In this document: in pieces, positions 32,042 to 39,539 of the stretch
How the letters are laid out: each line of letters starts with the position of its first letter
Numbering within the stretch: the first letter of the stretch is position 1
Assembly: GCA_964528605.1 (NCBI GenBank)
Contig: CAZGSV010000015.1
Coordinates: 1 to 44,730 of the forward strand
Origin: CAZGSV01 sp964528605
GTDB lineage: Bacteria; Armatimonadota; Zipacnadia; CAZGSV01
Direction of reading: 5' to 3'
DNA: 44,730 nt
Translations under genes and position numbers: made by a program
The notes under the pieces: model-generated
Database searches by the model: none
The model's input: only the letters and a program-made list of their open reading frames with translations
Told to the model about the DNA's origin: nothing

Positions 32042-33070
32042 TCACAGCCAGCGCGCGAACCAGTCGAACGCCATGCGCCCGCTGAACATGTGCCCGCCGT
32101 CGAACTCGTCTATCGCCACTCGGTCGGCGGCGTCGGCGGCCTCGTATGCCTTGCGCACGACGTCATACGCCTGCCGCGTCGCCTCCAGCGGAAACCCGGT
32201 GTCCTTGATGCCCGCCTCAATCAGCAGCGGCCGCGGCGGGATCAGACATGCCACCTCCGCCATCTCCCCATAGCGCAGCAACCCAGGCACCGTCTGCGAC
32301 CCGCAAGTGTTGTCAATGTCGAACGCGTAGGCCTTGAATGTGCTCAGGTAGCAGGAGATGACCGCCGCCTTGATCCTCTCGTCGAGCGCCGTGCTGTAGA
32401 GCGTCAGCGTGCCCCCGTAGGACAGGCCGACGCAGCCGATGCGATCCTGCTCCACCTCGGCCCGCTCCTGCAAATAGTCCAGGCAGCGCATCACGTCCCA
32501 CACGTTGAGCGTCAGCGGGTTAAGGCCGAGGAGTTGGTACTTGAGGAAGAAGACGTTGCAGCCGTCGCGTCCGGGCAACTGGTAGCCTTGCTTGCGCTCG
32601 CCGAAGCCGCGGGCATCGGGCGTGATGGTCACGTAGCCTCGGCGCACGAACTGCTCCGCGTAGTTGTAGTTGAGCGCCGCGATGTGCTTCTTCTCCTCCT
32701 CCGTGGCGGTGATGCCGACCACGTCGTCCTTCCCGCGCCCGTGGCCGTGCAGGCACAACATCCCCGGCCAAGGCCCGGAACCTTCATCGGGTCGAAGCAC
32801 GTACGCAGGCACATGCACACCCGGGCTCGTTTGCAGGACGATCTTCTCGCGCACGTAGCCCTCGCACTGCTCCACCGACACTACCTGCGCCTCCAGGTCG
32901 CAGCGCTCCAGCCGAAAGCCGCCCATCAGGTCGAGCAGTTTGGCCTGAAACGCCGCGCGCCAGATAAGCCACTCGGCCCGGTTGCGAGCGCGAAAGGCCA
33001 AGAGAGGCCGGCGAGCGGCGTAGAGCGCCTGCAACTCCTCTTGGGCCGAAAAGGGGTTCGCCTGTGTCAT
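32042..33070 (-). CDS. Alpha/beta hydrolase, acetyl esterase-like
   Basis: A 342-residue alpha/beta hydrolase. After an all-helical N-terminal 60 residues the core begins VSVEQCEGYVREKIVLQTSP, GMLCLHGHGRGKDDVVG, then the nucleophile elbow CVGLSYGGTLTLY (G-x-S-x-G), the acid in LLIEAGIKDTGFP, and the His in FDGGHMFSGR. The presence of HGHGRGK and the large lid suggest the acetylxylan-esterase/dienelactone hydrolase-like group. There is no signal peptide, so it is cytosolic. The ATG at 33070 has GGGAGG eight bases before it; upstream in-frame ATGs lie in the predicted promoter. It is divergent from the GGDEF gene. The substrate is unknown. Confidence 0.78.
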   Translation of the reverse strand: MTQANPFSAQEELQALYAARRPLLAFRARNRAEWLIWRAAFQAKLLDLMGGFRLERCDLEAQVVSVEQCEGYVREKIVLQTSPGVHVPAYVLRPDEGSGPWPGMLCLHGHGRGKDDVVGITATEEEKKHIAALNYNYAEQFVRRGYVTITPDARGFGERKQGYQLPGRDGCNVFFLKYQLLGLNPLTLNVWDVMRCLDYLQERAEVEQDRIGCVGLSYGGTLTLYSTALDERIKAAVISCYLSTFKAYAFDIDNTCGSQTVPGLLRYGEMAEVACLIPPRPLLIEAGIKDTGFPLEATRQAYDVVRKAYEAADAADRVAIDEFDGGHMFSGRMAFDWFARWL

Positions 33071-33107
33071 GGGTGGACCTCCCTGGCTGTGGGGTAGGAT
33101 GCGCGCC

Positions 33108-33136
33108 ATGATAGCGCGACCCGGCCCGGCCCTCAA
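33108..33136 (-). promoter_or_regulatory. Predicted promoter of the hydrolase gene
   Basis: Reading leftward: TTGAGG (33136-33131), a 17-base spacer, TATCAT (33113-33108). The -10 lies in GCGCTATCATGG, the element shared with four other genes. Confidence 0.45.
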
Positions 33137-33205
33137 AAGGGCCAGGGCCTGAACCGGGGGCAGCCTTGTGCGGTTGACAAATCGGGTGGTCGCCGGGAGC
33201 GAACG

Positions 33206-34987
33206 ATGCGGAGCGTGATGTTCAAGTTCGCGTTTGTTCTGGTGGTGGTGCTGTTAGCCGCCGCCGCCCGTGACCTCTACGACACCCGGGAGTTGGCGAA
33301 TCGTGACCTCCGGCGCGAGGTGGGACTGCGCGTCGGCCCTGCCATGGAAGTGGCAGAGGAGTGGTATCGTGAAAGCCTGCTCCCGCGCGGCCGCCCTTTC
33401 CCCGTCGAGGCCATGGACGAACGTCTCCGGGAACTCGTGGGCGGCCAAGTCAAACGAGTTCTCGTTCTTGACCGCGCCGGCTTTGTGCGCGTGTCCTCCG
33501 AGCCCGCGCTGGTGGGCCAGATGTGGCCGCTTTCCGAAGCGGAACGCAAACTCAGGCTCGAAGAAGGAACGGCCGAGTACCCCGCCTACAGTTTCGAACC
33601 CGGCGGCAGCGGCGACGTCCTGCTGCTGGCGGCCCACCGAATCCCCAACTCGCCACGCCTCTATTCGGTATTCCCCTCGGTGGTGGAGACCGTCGGCACC
33701 ACCGTGGTGGAAGCCGAGGGCGGCGACATCCTGCGCTCTGTCTCTGGCTACTGGCGTCGTCAGATCACCAACAACGCGGTCCTGTTCGCCGGCGTTTTCG
33801 CCATCTTGGTGCTGGCCTACTTCGGCTGGGTTCGCAGGCCCTTCCTCATTCTGGTGCACGGCGCAGAGCGGGCAGCCTCCGACCCCTCCGCGCGTATACC
33901 CCTGAGCGGCGGGGACGAGTTCGGGCGTATCGCCACACAGTTCAATCGCTTTGCCGACGCGGTTGGGGAGCAAATGGCGCAGATCTCCAAGCAAGCGCAG
34001 GAACTCGAGCGCCACGCCCAGTTGCAGGAGCAGCGCGTCCAGCGCCTGTCCCGCACTCGCCTTGCCATGCACCAACTCGCCGCCACCCTCGACCTCAACC
34101 TCCTGCGCAACGTGGCCGTGCGCGTCGCCTCGCAAGTAGTGCCGTGCAAACGCGCCGCCCTGGTCTTTGTGGACGAGGCCTTCGGTTGCGTCAGCCTCGA
34201 CGTTTACGACGCCGAGAGCCAGGAACAAGCGCAGGATAGTGAGATCACCCGGCCCCTGCCCTCCTCGCGCCTCGAGTTGGAGAACACCTCCTTCTGGCCC
34301 TCCTGGCGCAGCGAGGTGCTGCGCACCCGCGAGGCGCAGGCGCTCGACGGTTCGCTCACCGTGCTGCAGCGCTGGTCCGGCCTGCTCATGGTGATGCGGC
34401 CGCAAGACGCGCCGCCCTTCACCGAAGAAGAGCAGGCCCTCTTCCACCTCTTCCTCGAAGACCTCAACGGCGCCTTGCAGAATGCCCGCCTCTACGATAT
34501 GGCCATCCGCGACGGCCTCACCGGCCTCTTCACTCGCCGCTACTTCGAGATGCGCCTGGAGCAGGAAGCCGAGCGGTCGGGCCGCTTCGGGGTGCCGCTC
34601 TCGTTGCTCGTCATGGACCTCAACCAGTTCAAGGCCGTCAACGACATGCTGGGGCATTCCGCCGGGGACCAGGTGCTGCGAGGCGTCGGGCAGGTGCTCA
34701 TCGCCACCACCCGCGCCTCCGACCTCGCGGCGCGCTATGGCGGGGACGAGTTCGCGATCCTGCTGGTACACACCTCTCGCGGGCAGGCGGACTTGGCCGC
34801 CAGCCGCATCGTCAAAGACATCGCGGCGCACGGCGGCTTGCCGGAGTTGCCCGACGGCCGGCATGTCACCGTCAGCATCGGCATTGCCTCCTACCCCGAG
34901 GACGGCCAGACCAAAGAGCAACTCATTGCCAAGGCCGACCACGCGATGTACGAGCACAAGCGCAGCCTGAACTCCAACACGCAGTGA
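33206..34987 (+). CDS. Membrane diguanylate cyclase (GGDEF) with HAMP and GAF-like domain
   Basis: A 593-residue sensor that should make cyclic di-GMP. Order: membrane helix 1 (about 5-22), periplasmic sensor (about 25-185), membrane helix 2 (NNAVLFAGVFAILVLAYFGW, about 192-211), HAMP (RPFLILVHGAERAASDPSARI, about 212-260), coiled coil, GAF-like domain (about 285-430), and GGDEF domain to the end. The active site is RYGGDEF (GGDEF at 512-516), and RASD at 503-506 is the I-site R-x-x-D at the standard spacing, so product inhibition is expected. SIGIASYP and AKADHAMYEHKR are canonical. TTGACA lies at 33174-33179 but no good -10 follows. It is the counterpart of the HD-GYP regulator at 27.3 kb. 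Confidence 0.9.
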   Translation: MRSVMFKFAFVLVVVLLAAAARDLYDTRELANRDLRREVGLRVGPAMEVAEEWYRESLLPRGRPFPVEAMDERLRELVGGQVKRVLVLDRAGFVRVSSEPALVGQMWPLSEAERKLRLEEGTAEYPAYSFEPGGSGDVLLLAAHRIPNSPRLYSVFPSVVETVGTTVVEAEGGDILRSVSGYWRRQITNNAVLFAGVFAILVLAYFGWVRRPFLILVHGAERAASDPSARIPLSGGDEFGRIATQFNRFADAVGEQMAQISKQAQELERHAQLQEQRVQRLSRTRLAMHQLAATLDLNLLRNVAVRVASQVVPCKRAALVFVDEAFGCVSLDVYDAESQEQAQDSEITRPLPSSRLELENTSFWPSWRSEVLRTREAQALDGSLTVLQRWSGLLMVMRPQDAPPFTEEEQALFHLFLEDLNGALQNARLYDMAIRDGLTGLFTRRYFEMRLEQEAERSGRFGVPLSLLVMDLNQFKAVNDMLGHSAGDQVLRGVGQVLIATTRASDLAARYGGDEFAILLVHTSRGQADLAASRIVKDIAAHGGLPELPDGRHVTVSIGIASYPEDGQTKEQLIAKADHAMYEHKRSLNSNTQ

Positions 34988-35186
34988 CCGCTCCCGGACT
35001 GACGGCCATTCTGTCGGCCAAGCCGTGATTGTGACACCATGCGGGGCTTACCTTGGACCTAGGGTCGGAGGCCTGCTTGCCCGCCGAAGGAGGAATCGGC
35101 CCGCGAGCCCGCGCCAACGCCGGGGTCGGGTCGCCCCATCACCGAATCCGAAACGCCTCAGACCACGCAGGCCGGGGATTCTACCG

Positions 35187-35756
35187 CTAACCCTTCGCCA
35201 GGGCGGCGAAATACCGATGCAGCCTCAGGTCCTCGGTCAGCTCAGGATGGAACGCCCCCGCGAGTAGCCTTCCCTCCCGCACCAAGACCGGCTCCCCTTC
35301 GTGCTCCGCCAGCACTTCGCACGCCGGACCGACCGCCTTGATCACAGGCGCCCTGATGAACACCGCCGGCACCGGCCCGCCTTCGATGCCCTTGATCTCC
35401 ACGGTGGTCTCGAAACTGTCTATCTGGCGCCCATAGGCGTTCCGCGCCACCGTGATGTCCATCAGACCCAGCCGCGGCTGGCTCGATCCCACGATCTCCT
35501 TGGCGAGTAGGATCGCCCCCGCGCAGGTACCCCAGATCGCCATGCCCTCCTGAGCGCGCGCGCGAATCTTCTCTATCAGCCCGAAGCGCTCCATGAGCAT
35601 CCCGATGGTGGTGCTCTCGCCTCCCGGGATGATCAAGCCGGCGGCGCTGTCGAGTTGCTCGGGCCGCCTAACCTCCACGCCTTCCAGCCCTGCCCGCGCC
35701 AGCGCGCGCAGGTGCTCGGCGAAGTCGCCCTGAAGCGCCAGTGCTCCTATCCGCAT
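35187..35756 (-). CDS. pdxT: Pyridoxal 5'-phosphate synthase glutaminase subunit
   Basis: A 189-residue class I glutaminase that supplies ammonia to PdxS for pyridoxal-phosphate synthesis. MRIGALALQGDFAEHLRAL opens the protein; IIPGGESTTIGML is the PdxT signature; the nucleophile is Cys 78 in WGTCAGAILLA; the His-x-Glu pair is in GAFHPELTED near the end. The ATG at 35756 has AGGAGAAGCAAGG just upstream and matches family length; longer in-frame starts have no support. It lies on the opposite strand from pdxS, about 1 kb away, instead of next to it. Between them are the ribbon-helix-helix gene and two intergenic palindromes. Confidence 0.95.
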   Translation of the reverse strand: MRIGALALQGDFAEHLRALARAGLEGVEVRRPEQLDSAAGLIIPGGESTTIGMLMERFGLIEKIRARAQEGMAIWGTCAGAILLAKEIVGSSQPRLGLMDITVARNAYGRQIDSFETTVEIKGIEGGPVPAVFIRAPVIKAVGPACEVLAEHEGEPVLVREGRLLAGAFHPELTEDLRLHRYFAALAKG

Positions 35757-35793
35757 CCTTGCTTCTCCTAGCATCCCATCTGACATCTCACTC

Positions 35794-35821
35794 GTAACTC
35801 AAGCCTTTAGGCTTGAGTTAC
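35794..35821. repeat. Perfect intergenic hairpin, GTAACTCAAGCC type
   Basis: GTAACTCAAGCC and GGCTTGAGTTAC pair as a 12-bp perfect stem around TTTA. It lies upstream of pdxT and downstream of the ribbon-helix-helix gene on the same strand, so it could end that gene's transcript, or be a dispersed repeat. Confidence 0.55.
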
Positions 35822-35849
35822 GCTTTGCGCGCTCTGGTAGCGCGACTGC

Positions 35850-35877
35850 GTAGGGGCATATCGCAATACGCCCCTAC
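35850..35877. repeat. CGTAGGGGC-type intergenic palindrome (copy 1)
   Basis: GTAGGGGC and GCCCCTAC bracket a near-complementary centre (TAT/ATA around CGCA). It shares the CGTAGGGGC start with two other elements in this window and stands 28 bases from the preceding hairpin. Confidence 0.55.
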
Positions 35878-36020
35878 TAGACAGTCCGCCGGTGACAGCG
35901 AAAGCCTTCCGTGGCAAGGGGTCGCCGCTACGCGGCCGCCCGCGAGGCCTTCCCGCCGCGGGCCCTGCCGTCAGGGCACCGCTCAGTTTACCGCCGCCGG
36001 CACCGGCCGTCGAGAGGCGC

Positions 36021-36509
36021 TCACGCCGACCGGCGTTTGCCGCGGACTGGGCGCGCCTCCAGGACCGTGAACCACCCGCCGGTCAAAGCGATACCGGCTG
36101 GCTCCAGCCTGGCCTTGCCCACCAGGTAGTAGCGGTCGCCCCCGACTTCGTGATAGGCGGCGACGAGCGCCTTGCCGGTATTCACCAAGCGCACCTCGCC
36201 CGGCAGTCCCAGGAAACCGCACGAGCCCCCGGGCGGCATGCCGATCACGATGGGCGTGACCTCCTTGCCCTCGATTCGCATCGCGCCCTCCTCCTGCCGT
36301 TCCTCGATCCCGCTGACCACCTTGCGGTAGCGACCAAGCGCCGCTGTGTCCATTAGGCCTTTCTCGCGCATGTAGCCTCTCACCGCCTCCCGGATGAACT
36401 CGCTTCTGCTCCGATTCTCCAAGGCGGCGGCCCGGTCAATCTGGTCAAGCAGCTCCTGAGGGATCGTCAGGTTAACCGGCCGTGCCTTGACGGCCTCCTC
36501 GCGTTTCAT
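36021..36509 (-). CDS. Ribbon-helix-helix regulator (CopG-like) with unknown C-terminal domain
   Basis: A 162-residue protein. Residues about 10-50 form a ribbon-helix-helix DNA-binding domain: RPVNLTIPQELLDQIDRAA for the strand and first helix, NRSRSEFIREAVRGYMREKG for the second, the standard CopG/NikR/Arc pattern. The last 110 residues (EVTPIVIGMPPGGSCGFLG, VRLVNTGKALVAAYHEVGGD, RYYLVGKARLEPAGIALTGG) are beta-rich and unlike the NikR nickel domain or any regulator domain I know; a ligand-binding role is plausible. The ATG is preceded by GGAGGTGGGAGC. Its promoter is a perfect sigma-70 consensus covered by two palindromes, suggesting autoregulation. It is between pdxT and pdxS and divergent from the latter. 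Confidence 0.75.
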   Translation of the reverse strand: MKREEAVKARPVNLTIPQELLDQIDRAAALENRSRSEFIREAVRGYMREKGLMDTAALGRYRKVVSGIEERQEEGAMRIEGKEVTPIVIGMPPGGSCGFLGLPGEVRLVNTGKALVAAYHEVGGDRYYLVGKARLEPAGIALTGGWFTVLEARPVRGKRRSA

Positions 36510-36535
36510 ATGCTCCCACCTCCGGCATGTGTGAT

Positions 36536-36554
36536 ATGCGCATTATATGCGCAT
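36536..36554 (-). promoter_or_regulatory. Two-palindrome candidate operator
   Basis: Two identical 8-bp palindromes ATGCGCAT (36536-36543 and 36547-36554) start 11 bases apart, one helical turn, and together cover the -10 box of the ribbon-helix-helix gene. This is the spacing expected for two adjacent ribbon-helix-helix dimers. Confidence 0.6.
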
Positions 36555-36570
36555 TAGCGGCCCGTGTCAA
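36542..36570 (-). promoter_or_regulatory. Perfect consensus sigma-70 promoter
   Basis: Reading leftward: TTGACA (36570-36565), 17 bases, TATAAT (36547-36542). Both hexamers and the spacer are consensus. Predicted transcription start about 36535 leaves a leader of about 26 bases before the regulator's ATG. Confidence 0.75.
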
Positions 36571-36668
36571 CCTCCTTCTTCCGCAGGCCGCCGGGGCCCG
36601 CGCCGACACATGCCGCGCCCCCTCGGCCGCCCCCTCCGCCCGCACCTGAGCCCGCCCCTAACCTCACC

Positions 36669-36697
36669 TACACACCAGCGGCGTTTCGCGCTACAAT
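36669..36697 (+). promoter_or_regulatory. Predicted promoter of pdxS
   Basis: TACACA (36669-36674), 17 bases, TACAAT (36692-36697). The -10 lies in GCGCTACAATGG, the element shared with pfkA, the alcohol dehydrogenase, cysK and the hydrolase gene. Confidence 0.45.
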
Positions 36698-36736
36698 GGA
36701 GGCGCCCTGCGGGGCATATCGGTGGAGGGATCTATC

Positions 36737-37621
36737 GTGATTGAAAAGGGTACCTGGAAAGTCAAAGTAGGGTTCGCCGAGCAACTCAAGGGCGGCGTCA
36801 TTATGGACGTCACCACCGCTGAGCAGGCCAAGATCGCCGAAGACGCAGGCGCCGTCTCCGTCATGGCGCTCGAGCGCGTGCCTGCGGACATCCGCGCCGA
36901 AGGCGGCGTCGCCCGCATGGCCGACGTGCGCAAGATTGAGGAGATCATGGCGGCCGTAACCATCCCCGTGATGGCTAAGTGCCGCATCGGACACTTCGCC
37001 GAAGCGCAGGTGCTTGAAGCCCTGGGCGTGGACTTCATTGACGAAAGCGAAGTGCTCACTCCCGCCGACGAACAGTTTCACATTGCCAAGCACGCCTTCA
37101 AGACGCCGTTCGTCTGCGGCTGCCGCGACCTGGGCGAAGCGCTGCGCCGCATCGGCGAGGGCGCGGCCATGATCCGCACCAAAGGCGAGGCCGGCTCCGG
37201 CAACATCGTCGAGGCCGTCCGCCATATGCGCGCCGTGCAAACCGCGATGCGCGAGTTGACCACCAAGCGCGAGGACGAGTTGATGACCGCGGCCAAGAAT
37301 CTGGGCGCGCCGCACGAGTTGGTCGTCGAGGTTGCTAAGGCGGGCAAGTTGCCCGTGCCCAACTTCGCCGCGGGGGGGGTAGCCACTCCCGCCGACGCCG
37401 CCCTCATGATGCAACTCGGCGCCGAGGCCATCTTCGTGGGCTCCGGTGTCTTCAAGTCCGAAGACCCCGCCGCGCGCGCCAAGGCCATCGTTCACGCCAC
37501 CACCTACTACCAGGACCCGGCGGAGGTCGCCAACGCCTGCCGCGGCCTCGGCCAAGCCATGCCCGGCCTCGACATCCGCAAGATGGACGAAAAGGAACTG
37601 CTCCAGACCAGAGGGTGGTAG
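36737..37621 (+). CDS. pdxS: Pyridoxal 5'-phosphate synthase lyase subunit
   Basis: A 294-residue TIM-barrel protein that makes pyridoxal 5'-phosphate from ribose 5-phosphate, glyceraldehyde 3-phosphate and ammonia from PdxT. Sequence is highly conserved: GGVIMDVTTAEQAKIAEDAG with Asp 24, VMAKCRIGHF with Lys 81 (the Schiff-base Lys), RTKGEAGSGNIVEAVRHMR with the second Lys, and NFAAGGVATPADAALMMQLG. The GTG at 36737, with GGAGGG seven bases before it, puts Asp 24 and Lys 81 at the numbers known from the Bacillus protein, so it is chosen over GTG 36722. A G8 run at 37372-37379 stays in frame. The nucleotidyltransferase gene follows within five bases. Confidence 0.96.
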   Translation: MIEKGTWKVKVGFAEQLKGGVIMDVTTAEQAKIAEDAGAVSVMALERVPADIRAEGGVARMADVRKIEEIMAAVTIPVMAKCRIGHFAEAQVLEALGVDFIDESEVLTPADEQFHIAKHAFKTPFVCGCRDLGEALRRIGEGAAMIRTKGEAGSGNIVEAVRHMRAVQTAMRELTTKREDELMTAAKNLGAPHELVVEVAKAGKLPVPNFAAGGVATPADAALMMQLGAEAIFVGSGVFKSEDPAARAKAIVHATTYYQDPAEVANACRGLGQAMPGLDIRKMDEKELLQTRGW

Positions 37622-37625
37622 GCGG

Positions 37626-38186
37626 TTGGGGCAGCCGGCGGACAGAGACCAACTGGCCATTCTTCTGCTGGTTGCTGAGAGACTGACGGCAGCCCAGGTC
37701 CCGTACATGGTCACTGGGTCGGTGGCCGCGAGCAACTATGCTCCCCCCCGTAGCACGCGGGACCTCGACGTGGTCGTCGAGGTCGGGCCGGAAGATGCAG
37801 ACCGCCTTTGCGATCTGTTCGAGCATGACTTCTATCTCGATCGCGAGGCCGTGCGGCAAGCGCTGGAGCGGCGGGGCACGTTCAACCTCATACACTATGA
37901 CCTGGTGGTCAAGGTGGACTTCATCGTGCGCGGGGAGCGGGACTATGATGCACAGGCGTTCCAGCGCCGCCGCTTGATAGCGGTCGGCGACCGGAAGGTT
38001 AGCGTAGCCAGCCCTGAGGATCTCATCCTCTCCAAGCTAGTTTGGGCCAGAGAAAGCCGCTCCGAACTCCAACTGCGGGACGTGCGCGATCTCGCTCGGG
38101 GCGCGGCCAATCTCGACCGCGGCTATCTGGAAACCTGGGCCGCCCGCCTCGGCATCAGCGATCTCTATCGGGAAACTTGCGGATGA
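37626..38186 (+). CDS. Nucleotidyltransferase-fold protein of a two-gene module
   Basis: A 186-residue small nucleotidyltransferase. VTGSVAASNYAPPRSTRDLDVVV gives the G-S motif (31-32) and the acidic pair D46 and D48; VKVDFIV gives the third acid at D98. ASPEDLILSKLVWARESRSE and LRDVRDLARGAANLDRGYLETWAARLG resemble the AbiEii/DUF6036-type group. These are found next to small helical proteins and some act as toxins, but none of that is shown here. The TTG start five bases after pdxS gives a Gly-Gln-Pro N-terminus. It overlaps the next gene by four bases (ATGA). Cotranscription with pdxS is likely even if the functions are not linked. Confidence 0.7.
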   Translation: MGQPADRDQLAILLLVAERLTAAQVPYMVTGSVAASNYAPPRSTRDLDVVVEVGPEDADRLCDLFEHDFYLDREAVRQALERRGTFNLIHYDLVVKVDFIVRGERDYDAQAFQRRRLIAVGDRKVSVASPEDLILSKLVWARESRSELQLRDVRDLARGAANLDRGYLETWAARLGISDLYRETCG

Positions 38187-38437
38187 GGGACACCCCGCCC
38201 GAAGTCGAGAAGCGCTTCCACGATATGCTCATGGCCCGCTCGGGAGGCGAGCGGGTGGAGATGGCCTGCGGCATGTTCCAGATGGCGCGGGAGATGATGC
38301 GCGCCTCCATCCTGGCCGACAATCCCAACGCCACCGAAAAGGAGGTCCGCCGCGAGATCTTCCTCCGCACCTACGGCGCCGACTTCGACCCCGAGACGCT
38401 CAAGAAAGTCCTGCGCGGTCTGGGGCTGGAACCTTAG
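38183..38437 (+). CDS. Small helical partner of the nucleotidyltransferase
   Basis: An 84-residue protein beginning MRDTPPEVEKRFHDMLMARS. Its sequence is mostly helix with many Met (FQMAREMMRASILADNPNAT) and a C-terminal EVRREIFLRTYGADFDPETL. From memory, small proteins of this shape (T-x-P-E-V-E-K start, central amphipathic helix, R-R-E/L-F-L-R-x-Y-G tail) recur directly downstream of small nucleotidyltransferases in Chloroflexota, cyanobacteria and related groups; I know of no proven function. The ATG overlaps the previous stop as ATGA, which gives strong translational coupling. It may bind or regulate the nucleotidyltransferase. Confidence 0.65.
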   Translation: MRDTPPEVEKRFHDMLMARSGGERVEMACGMFQMAREMMRASILADNPNATEKEVRREIFLRTYGADFDPETLKKVLRGLGLEP

Positions 38438-38468
38438 CGTCATCCCTCCCGCGCCCCGCCACCGGGCC

Positions 38469-39539
38469 CTAGAACCCCTTGCTGAACTGCTCCTGCGCCC
38501 GGGCCAGACGCGCGACGATCTTCACCCCGAACGGGCAACTCTCCTCGCACTGCCCGCACTCGTCGCACACGTCCGCCTTGACCTCCAACTCGGCGTAGCG
38601 CTTGCGATGCGTCGGCCACTCGTAGCCGAAGCGCTCCGCGTGGTCCAGTAACTGCAATATCGTCGGGATCGGAATCTCATTCGGGCACGGCAGGCAATAC
38701 GTGCAGTTGCGGCAGAAGCCCTCCGCCAGGCTGTCACCAAAGGCCATCAGCCGCGCGCGCTCCTGCTCGCTCAGCGGCTTGAAGTTCTTGAAGGTCTCGA
38801 CGTTCTCCTCGACATCGCTGAGACGCTTGAAGCCGGACAACACCATCTGAATCCGCCTCTCGCCCAGCACGAAGCGCAGCGCGTCGCCCGGGGTGACGCT
38901 GCCCTTCTTGCCCTCCTCCTCGGCGGACAGCGAGAAGAAGACGCCGCCCGAGACCGGCTTCATGCAGACCGTCCCGATGCCGGACTCCACGGCCCGCGGC
39001 AGCACCTCGCGCTCCACCTCGCGCGAGGACAGATTGTAGGTGAACATCACCGTGTCGAACTCGCCGCAGTCAATGATGCGTAGCAGGTTGTCGTAGTTGT
39101 GACTCGAGATTCCCAGAAAGCGGGCCTTGCCCCGCTTCTGCATCTCGCGCGCGGCCGCCAGCGCGCCCTCCTTGCTCATCACCTTCTCAAAGTCCGCGCG
39201 CGTGGAGATGTCGTGCAACTGCATGACATCCACGTAGTCCGTCTGCAACTCGCTCAGGCTGGTCTCGATGTTCTTGAGGGCCGTGCGCTTGTCGCGCGCC
39301 CACACCTTGGTCGCCAGGAAGACCCGGTCGCGCACGTCCTTGAGCGCGGTGCCCATCTTGCGCTCGCTGTTGTCGTAGGCGCGCGCGTTGTCGAAGTAGT
39401 TGAGCCCGGCCTCGTAAGCGGCGCGCACGACCTTCACCGCTTCCTCGAACTCCACACCGATGATGGGGATGCCGCCGCAGCCCAGGCGGACTACTTCCAT
39501 CCCCGTTCTGCCTAACATCACTCGCTCCAAGTGCCGCAC
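38469..39539 (-). CDS. Aldo/keto reductase with C-terminal iron-sulfur domain
   Basis: A 356-residue protein. The N-terminal TIM barrel has LGRTGMEVVRLGCGGIPIIG, the catalytic Tyr region NYFDNARAYDNSERKMGTAL, Lys in VFLATKVWARD, and DYVDVMQLHD, all typical of aldo/keto reductases using NAD(P)H. The C-terminal 80 residues carry Cys clusters: CRNCTYCLPCP from 276, and CDECGQCEESCP with Cys at 325, 328, 331 and 335, a ferredoxin-like 4Fe-4S pattern. This fused form is a known subfamily (4Fe-4S aldo/keto reductases) of unknown substrate. The GTG at 39539 or the ATG at 39518 could be the start; the latter has TGGAGCGAG before it. Confidence 0.88.
   Translation of the reverse strand: MRHLERVMLGRTGMEVVRLGCGGIPIIGVEFEEAVKVVRAAYEAGLNYFDNARAYDNSERKMGTALKDVRDRVFLATKVWARDKRTALKNIETSLSELQTDYVDVMQLHDISTRADFEKVMSKEGALAAAREMQKRGKARFLGISSHNYDNLLRIIDCGEFDTVMFTYNLSSREVEREVLPRAVESGIGTVCMKPVSGGVFFSLSAEEEGKKGSVTPGDALRFVLGERRIQMVLSGFKRLSDVEENVETFKNFKPLSEQERARLMAFGDSLAEGFCRNCTYCLPCPNEIPIPTILQLLDHAERFGYEWPTHRKRYAELEVKADVCDECGQCEESCPFGVKIVARLARAQEQFSKGF

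Noticed and set aside
33254..34957. A 567-residue open frame antisense to the GGDEF gene
   Set aside because: It mirrors the codon pattern of a clear diguanylate cyclase and shows no domain of its own.
35794..35877. Tandem palindromes read as a CRISPR array
   Set aside because: There are only two elements, they differ in sequence, and there are no spacers of regular length and no cas genes.
36021..36509. NikR-type nickel regulator
   Set aside because: The ribbon-helix-helix fits, but the C-terminal part lacks the His/Cys nickel pattern of NikR.
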